Shown: positions 59,601 through 64,000 of the stretch, one piece after another
How positions within the stretch are numbered: the stretch's first letter is position 1
Layout of the letters: each line of letters opens with the position of its first letter
From: Citrus sinensis
Taxonomy: Eukaryota; Streptophyta; Magnoliopsida; Sapindales; Rutaceae
Length of the DNA stretch: 64,000 nucleotides
Assembly (NCBI RefSeq): GCF_022201045.2
Contig: NC_068560.1
Location: 6,046,001-6,110,000, forward strand
Direction of reading: 5' to 3'
Translations under genes and position numbers: made by a program
The notes under the pieces: generated by a model
Database searches by the model: none
What the model was told of the DNA's origin: nothing
Seen by the model: the letters and a program-made list of their open reading frames with translations, nothing else

Positions 59601-61027
59601 GCCCCATCGGGATGGTCAGCAACTATATACGCTAAAAATCCTTCACACCCCTTCTTTAGCATTTTCATTGCCTTAACCATAGAAATCAAAGCTTTATGAC
59701 TCTTATGATTCCCTTGAAAATGAAATTCTTCCTCGCCAGGTAGGCGAAAAATAATTTCCTTAGCAAAACAATCTATTGAAACATGGTAAGGTCCTAACCA
59801 ATCCATCCCCAAAATCAAATCAAAATCGTGCATCTCTAAAGGTAGGAGATCCACAAGGAATTCTTTATCACACAATCTGATCACACATGACTTATAGACA
59901 TGATCTATAAACTGGCAATCCCCCATAGGGGTACTAATTGTCACGTGAACATCCAGTGGTGTGATAGGCACATTAGCATAACGGGCAAACACACAAGATA
60001 CAAATGAATGTGTAGCACCAGGATCAAAAAGAACTTTGGCTTCTCTAGAGAATAAGGACAATGTACCTGATACTACATCATTGGACACCTCAGCATCTTT
60101 TTCTGTTAGTGCAAAAACATGCCCTTGCACCCTCGGTTTCTTCCTCTGCCCTTCGTTAGTCTGAGTATTTGTAGTCTCGCTACGTCTCTTTGGGCAATCC
60201 ATAATCCTATGCCCAGATTCTCCACAAGCAAAACAAGCTCCAGTTTTCCAATGGCATTCACCAGGGTGCCTCCTTTCACAATGTCGACAAATGGGGTAGT
60301 TCCTCCGAGCAGTGTCATCAGGAACACCCTTGTTATCCCATTTGTTACCTCCACCATTATACTTCTGGGAGTGAGGACCCTGCCTATAAGAACTTCCATT
60401 TTGCGGTCCACCTTGTGGATTCTTCTTATTTCTCTGATCCCTTGTAACTTGGGCTTCAAGAATATCCTTCTCCGCAAGAATTGCTCGGTCCACCAAATCG
60501 GCATAATTGTTAATCTTAAGGATGGTCAATCGCCCTTTAATGTTAGGACGTAACCCTTCCAGGAACTTCCTACACTTACTACCTTCATTAGCAACCAAGG
60601 TATGAGCAAAACGAGAGAGGGCAGTAAATTGTTCCTCATACTCCGCAACAGACTTTGTTCCTTGAGTCAACCTCAAGAAATCAGCCTCCATCTGATGTCG
60701 AACTCGTTCAGGAAAATACTTTTCATGAAAAGCCTCCAAAAATAACTCCCAAGTAATGGGTGCATCTTGCAAGCCAGCCCTTATGAGACGAGATTTGGCA
60801 TCCCACCAGTGGTCTGCCTCACCCTGAAGGACAAATGAGGCTAATATTACCCTTTGATCATCATTACAACCCATAGCCACAAATATCTTCTCCATCTGTT
60901 TTAGCCATGCCTCTGCAACCATGGGATCGGCAGTCCCCTGAAAGGTAGGTGGTCCCAATTTCTTAAATCGTTCTAAGTTCACCATAGCCCCATGATCTCT
61001 TGCGCCACCTTGCCTTTCAACTGGCAC
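56687..61027 (-). CDS. gag-pol: gag-pol of the inverted-end gypsy element, 5'-truncated, 1446 codons
   Basis: The open frame begins at the junction with the inverted LTR piece and has no proper start; the first ATG ([11 protein letters not shown]) is at 60985. Domains: gag ([22 protein letters not shown]); zinc region [12 protein letters not shown] and [14 protein letters not shown] (60190-60300); protease [10 protein letters not shown] (near 60020); RT with [13 protein letters not shown] and FIDDILIYS (near 59010); RNase H ([21 protein letters not shown]); integrase ([11 protein letters not shown]...[36 protein letters not shown]); chromodomain-like tail with [10 protein letters not shown]. 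No internal stop or shift is seen. It is closest in kind to the Tekay-like element at 41-51 kb but has different LTRs. Lacking a primer site and 5' promoter, it should not be autonomous. Confidence 0.93.
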   Translation of the reverse strand: MPVERQGGARDHGAMVNLERFKKLGPPTFQGTADPMVAEAWLKQMEKIFVAMGCNDDQRVILASFVLQGEADHWWDAKSRLIRAGLQDAPITWELFLEAFHEKYFPERVRHQMEADFLRLTQGTKSVAEYEEQFTALSRFAHTLVANEGSKCRKFLEGLRPNIKGRLTILKINNYADLVDRAILAEKDILEAQVTRDQRNKKNPQGGPQNGSSYRQGPHSQKYNGGGNKWDNKGVPDDTARRNYPICRHCERRHPGECHWKTGACFACGESGHRIMDCPKRRSETTNTQTNEGQRKKPRVQGHVFALTEKDAEVSNDVVSGTLSLFSREAKVLFDPGATHSFVSCVFARYANVPITPLDVHVTISTPMGDCQFIDHVYKSCVIRLCDKEFLVDLLPLEMHDFDLILGMDWLGPYHVSIDCFAKEIIFRLPGEEEFHFQGNHKSHKALISMVKAMKMLKKGCEGFLAYIVADHPDGACLEDIPIVREFIDVFPEDLPGLPPDREVEFTIELVPGTTPISKAPYRMAPIELKELKVQLQELLDKGFIRPSVSPWGAPVLFVKKKDGSMRLCIDYRQLNMVTVKNKYPLPRIDDLFDQLRGAAVFSKIDLRSGYHQLKIRSEDVSKTAFRTRYGHYEFLVMPFGLTNAPAVFMDLMNRIFQPYLDQFVIVFIDDILIYSNSKKEHETHLRIVLETLREKKLYGKFKKCEFWLDRVMFLGHIVTKDGISADPAKVEVIVNWERPASVTEVRSFLGLAGYYRRFVKGFSSIAAPLTNLTKKNVKFNWDEACEKSFQELKSHLVTAPVLTLPSEGGGFVIYSDASRKGLGCVLMQHGKVIAYASRQLKNHEQNYPTHDLELAAMVFALKIWRHYLYGETCEIFTDHKSLKYLFTQKELNLRQRRWLELVKDFDCSINYHPGKANVVADALSRKSSGCMAHLITMQSHLVKDLRRCGIEVVTHGQADVLAHLTVQPTLIDRVKVAQKNDIELNKIREDVSKGHKPGFRLDNGDGLWLGQRLCVPADEELKAEILREAHESSYSMHPGSTKMYRDLKQSFWWRNMKRDIAAFVSRCLVCQQVKIEHQRPAGTLQTLPIPQWKWEHITMDFVSGLPRSRRGCDCIWVIVDRLTKSAHFLARKSTDNVGQLAKLFIKEIVRLHGVPVSIVSDRDPLFTSRFWASLHKELGTKLRFSTAFHPQTDGQSERTIQTLEDMLRACVLDLSGGWEEHLMLIEFAYNNSFHSSIGMAPFEALYGRKCRSPICWDEVGERKLLGPELIQITVDKIKLIRGRLQTAQSRQKSYADRRRRELEFEKGDFVFLKVSPWKGVFRFGKTGKLSPRFIGPFEILERIGPVAYRIALPPSLSRLHNVFHVSVLRKYIADPLHVLDYQPIQINEDMSYEEQPIEIVDRDEQVLRNRVIPLVKVRWMNHSIEEATWEREAEMLEKYPQLFHA

Positions 61028-61032
61028 GAATG

Positions 61033-61893
61033 TTTATGATGTTATCTTTAAAATGTTATGCAAGCCTATATTATTGATATGAACTTTTATAAATCTGATA
61101 CGAATGTTTTGTACCCATATATGATTTCAATTACTGATAATTGTATGAGGTTCCTAATGTTTTGGCTCATTGTCCATAGTTATTCTGATTCTGATTCTGA
61201 TCGTAATATACGATATATCTGTCTGGACCAGTACTGGGTTTCTGTTCTGAATGTGCACACGATATTCTGATTATGTTTCTGGCCGGGTCACCGGGACTAT
61301 AGGTGACACTATGTGACATGAGCTAACCTGTTTGTTTTCTGTATACGTATTACATGAGTTGATTCGTAAGTAAATATGCTTTTGAATATTCTGAATTATT
61401 AAGAATTTATCTTATGTTATTGTGATATATCGTTTTATGAAAATTATGGATTATGATATATGCTTTAAACAAAAGAAGGCTTGCAATATTTTTGGTATCG
61501 ATAGGCCTAGTGTGTTAGGAATGGTTTTACTTACCGAGTTGACGGCTCACCCCTCGTCATTACTTTTTTGCAGATTAAGTTTCTTTTGAGAGGTGCACTT
61601 AGCTTTGGAGTTAATGATTTCCAGTTTCCGTTTGCTATTGAATAAGAGGAGGAATAGACTTGTGTTTCTATTTAGTTACTTTTATTATGAACGTGTAATT
61701 TGGAGTTTGAGACTTTTGTTATTATTTTTATATGTCCTCGAGAGAGATTATTTAGTATTTGACGTTTGGATTTATGGATTTATTTGAATAAGAATTGGAG
61801 GAATTTCAGTTTGAAACTTATGAGTAAAGATTATGATTTGTGAGTAACCTCCTTCTTCACGTGCTCCGCACGTGTTAGATTTGGGGTGTTACA
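61033..61893 (+). repeat. Inverted partial LTR (861 bp) at right end of the element
   Basis: Exact reverse complement of 54572-55432 as far as I can read; the match starts at 61033 and runs to the TGAAG duplication at 61894. It contains the LTR's 3' (R-U5) part only. Confidence 0.95.
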
Positions 61894-62590
61894 TGAAGCC
61901 TCTGGTCGATGTTGGTGGCAGCACGGGAACTATGGCAAGAGACATTGCTACAGCATTTCCCGATACAAAATGCACTGTTTTTGACTTGCCACTTGTGGTG
62001 GATAATATGGTGGGGACTAATAATCTGGACTTTTTTGGAGGGAACATGTTTGAGGCAATACCTTCTCCAAATGCGGTTTTGCTCAAGGTAATTAAACAAT
62101 AAATTTTATCTTTTACGTTTATCATCTATATGTCACTAAGAAATTCTAAAAAGTTGTAAAATTAGTACCAGTCGACCGGAGTTTAAATCTTGTCTTGGGA
62201 AGGTAGAGGCCAAAAAAATATAATTTATTTTTCTCAATCCTTCCATATCTTTGAAAGAAAAAAAAATGTAAAATTAGGAATTTTCTTTTAGTCTTTAAAT
62301 TTGGGCCAGTTACTCATTTAGTACACATATCTTAAAAATGACCTAAAAAGTGATTATCATAGATGAGGGAGGAAAAGTGATTATCATAGATGTTGCCATC
62401 GAAAACCAAACGAAAGGCAAAGAAACAATGGAGACACAGCTATGCTTTGACATGCTCATGGCGACTTTCCTCAAGGGTAAAGAGCAGAGTGTCTATGACT
62501 GGAAGAAGCTCTTCTTTCGCAGCAGGTTTCAACCACTATAAGATAACTCCTAATCTGGGCCTGTGGTCTCTCATTGAGGCTTACCCTTGA

Positions 62591-63387
62591 TTGCATTCTG
62601 CTCTTAATAATTAATTTGTGTGTTTGAGTGGCAATTAATTTGTGCGTTTCCCTTTGCTTTTTATTTCAATTAAAGCCTTCGCTATGACGGGGTTCATCTA
62701 AAAAGAATAAATAAAAGGTCCGTCGTAGTCATATTTGCATTTTGGATTGTATCCTTTGACCTCTCTATGTTGTATTTGAAATCTCTCTATTCTTATTTAA
62801 ATAAATAACTGAAAATGTGTTTGTTTAATAACTTGTCAAACTTTTTGACCACGATTCCCTCATTTCTACTGAGCAAGAATTAAGTCCAACGGTGGAAATT
62901 TTTTAAAGTGAAAAATAAAATCACAACTAAGCAAGGGATGCAGTGAGCTTTACCTGTCATAAAATACATAAAGCTATAGCAATGAAGAACATAATTTAAA
63001 ATAAAAACAGAAGGAAACTTTCATGATTCCAATGACCAAAAAACAACAAAATTTCCTACTAGGACATCCAATGGCATCCTTAGATAATAATGGTGTGTTT
63101 ATTTTAAGGGTGGGGCTATATACACTCTAAAAATTACTTTGAACACTCTATTACTATATACACTCATCCATTAATTTTAAGAAAATGAATTATACTTTGT
63201 ACACTCTTTAAAATGCCAAAAAAGTCCTCACTTAATCCTTTTTAAATTAACCATCTTAATTACTCTACACACTCATGAAAATACTACATACACTCAAACA
63301 AATAAATCAATTAAACAATATATCCTTTGACCAAATCATAGTCATACAAAAAAGAATTAATCTTCCAAAAAAAATAGATCAAGAAAT
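62591..63387. other. AT-rich intergenic DNA
   Basis: No gene seen. 63105-63300 contains repeated ACTC-T phrases (TACACTC, ACACTC) resembling a decayed MITE. Confidence 0.4.
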
Positions 63388-64000
63388 CTATTGATAATTG
63401 TTGTCAACATCTATTATTTCTTTTGTAGCTACGTCCCCACCAATTATTTCCTTGAAGTGTTGTATGCGATGATTATATATCGTCTCCCATCCTTTGGCAC
63501 AAAAACTGTGAAATCTTTGCCAATTGATTGCTACATGAGGGATAGGATGGCCTGGTAACAAGAACACCTACATATGTTTGATTAATTTTAATTAGTAGAA
63601 TTGCTTATTAAATTCAGCATAAAAATAAAAATAAAATAAAAAATACCTCTACAAAATGATTGTTATTTACAAAACCAATAGCAATCTCTTTACGAGAATC
63701 TGTAGGTACTGGATTTGACCTAAGAGGAAGGAAGGTAAGGCACTGCTTCATCGATAAGTGGAATACCACAATGTTGTAGGCTGATGCAATAAGATGTCCC
63801 ATGTCAGGCATTGTCATCCATTTGTCAGATCCTGGACAGTTCTCAAAATATGATATTGCATGAATTAATTCATTGACCCTCTCATATGTCCCATACAAAT
63901 GGCTATAATGCTCCATATTCAAATGCAACTCATTTAGCAGATCTTTCCTCACTTGTAACCATCCATTCTCACCAAAACCCATTAAGTCGGCTATCGCTCT
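63388..64000 (-). CDS. OTU-like cysteine protease domain protein, 3' end (partial)
   Basis: The gene runs off the right edge. Exon 64000-63647, a GT-AG intron 63646-63568 (GTATTT donor, TAG acceptor), and last exon 63567-63388 (stop TAG). The reading begins AIADLMGFGENGWLQVRKDLL, then DKWMTMPDMGHLIASAYNIV, LTFLPLRSNP, IAIGFVNNNHFVEV, then across the intron FLLPGHPIPHVAINW and RIQHFKEIIGG. The family (OTU-like proteases found beside or derived from plant MULE transposons) has Cys in a preceding GNCGFR, outside this window, and the catalytic His in NHFV, present here. Whether this is a host gene or a transposon-carried protease cannot be told without the upstream part. Confidence 0.7.

Larger units (their letters stand above)
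54572..61893 (-). mobile_element. Gypsy element with inverted U5 ends, 7322 bp, in the O-methyltransferase gene
   Basis: Perfect 5-bp target duplication TGAAG on both sides (54567-54571, 61894-61898). The left end is a complete 3' LTR (54572-56637). Internal sequence runs from the polypurine tract to early gag (56638-61032). Instead of a 5' LTR with primer site, the right end is an 861-bp piece of the same LTR in opposite orientation (61033-61893 = reverse complement of 54572-55432). Paired coordinates sum to a constant 116465, so there are no indels. Both termini are therefore U5 ends (TGTAACACCCC...). See findings for interpretation. Confidence 0.95.
54372..62590 (+). pseudogene. Plant O-methyltransferase (COMT-type) pseudogene, split by retrotransposon
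   Basis: Left part (54372-54571): FLSTWLQNDDQTLFGTADGK, FWDYVADEANF, FYEAMITDFELIASVLIEDC, EVSKGLK. It continues in frame at 61899: [20 protein letters not shown] (SAM-binding glycine motif), [28 protein letters not shown], then a GTAATT donor at 62088. A second exon (62350-62590) gives GKVIIIDVAIENQ...LCFDMLMATFLKGKEQ...DWKKLFF, then a +1 shift near 62519 before AAGFNHYKITPNLGLWSLIE and stop. The gene is dead for four independent reasons: the N-terminal domain is absent, a 7.3-kb insertion sits in the exon, the ILHDW segment with the catalytic His is missing (replaced by a duplicated 20-bp phrase at 62347-62390), and there is the frameshift. Functional relatives methylate phenolic hydroxyls. 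Confidence 0.88.

Noticed and set aside
56687..61027. GTG at 61027 as the start of gag-pol
   Set aside because: Plant nuclear genes do not normally start at GTG; the frame is open only because gag was cut at the LTR junction.

Overview
The window looks like a repeat-rich chromosome segment of a dicot plant (probably a woody eudicot; the species cannot be named from sequence alone). The reasons are plant-type Ty3/gypsy and Ty1/copia retrotransposons, plant MITEs, a GT-AG spliced SABATH methyltransferase gene, a COMT-type O-methyltransferase gene remnant and AT-rich intergenic DNA.

Layout. 1-8.6 kb: the 3' part of a Tat/Retand-type gypsy element. It holds the end of pol with two RNase H domains and integrase, an intact four-exon gene on the opposite strand, tandem-repeat spacers and the 3' LTR, all dotted with the palindrome GGTACC. 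8.6-15.7 kb: old fragments (LINE RNase H, a hAT MITE with 8-bp target duplication, an Athila-like LTR end with primer site, a copia RT remnant, unrecognised possible exons). 15.7-21.3 kb: a complete, very young chromodomain gypsy element. 23.4-25.0 kb: an intact SABATH carboxyl methyltransferase gene (minus strand), the only complete ordinary host gene seen. 25-36 kb: AT-rich DNA with microsatellites, a decayed tandem array, a 247-bp satellite, a 72-bp minisatellite split by a MITE, and a Mutator-type MITE. 36.5-38.8 kb: a LINE ORF1 pseudogene. 39.6-53.6 kb: a nest in which an old copia element was hit by a gypsy LTR (now solo), which was hit by a young 9.85-kb Tekay/Del-like gypsy element whose LTRs differ only in a poly-T run. 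54.4-62.6 kb: an O-methyltransferase pseudogene split by a gypsy element whose two ends are both U5 LTR ends in inverted orientation, flanked by a correct 5-bp target duplication. 63.4-64 kb: the 3' end of a gene for an OTU-like cysteine protease domain protein.

Most open reading frames serve retrotransposition. The two host metabolic genes are both small-molecule methyltransferases (carboxyl- and O-type); one is intact and one is dead. The most unusual items are the U5-to-U5 inverted retrotransposon insertion, the GGTACC-studded Tat element with its spliced antisense gene, and the cluster of short GACATGTC-like palindromes in the leader of the old copia element.
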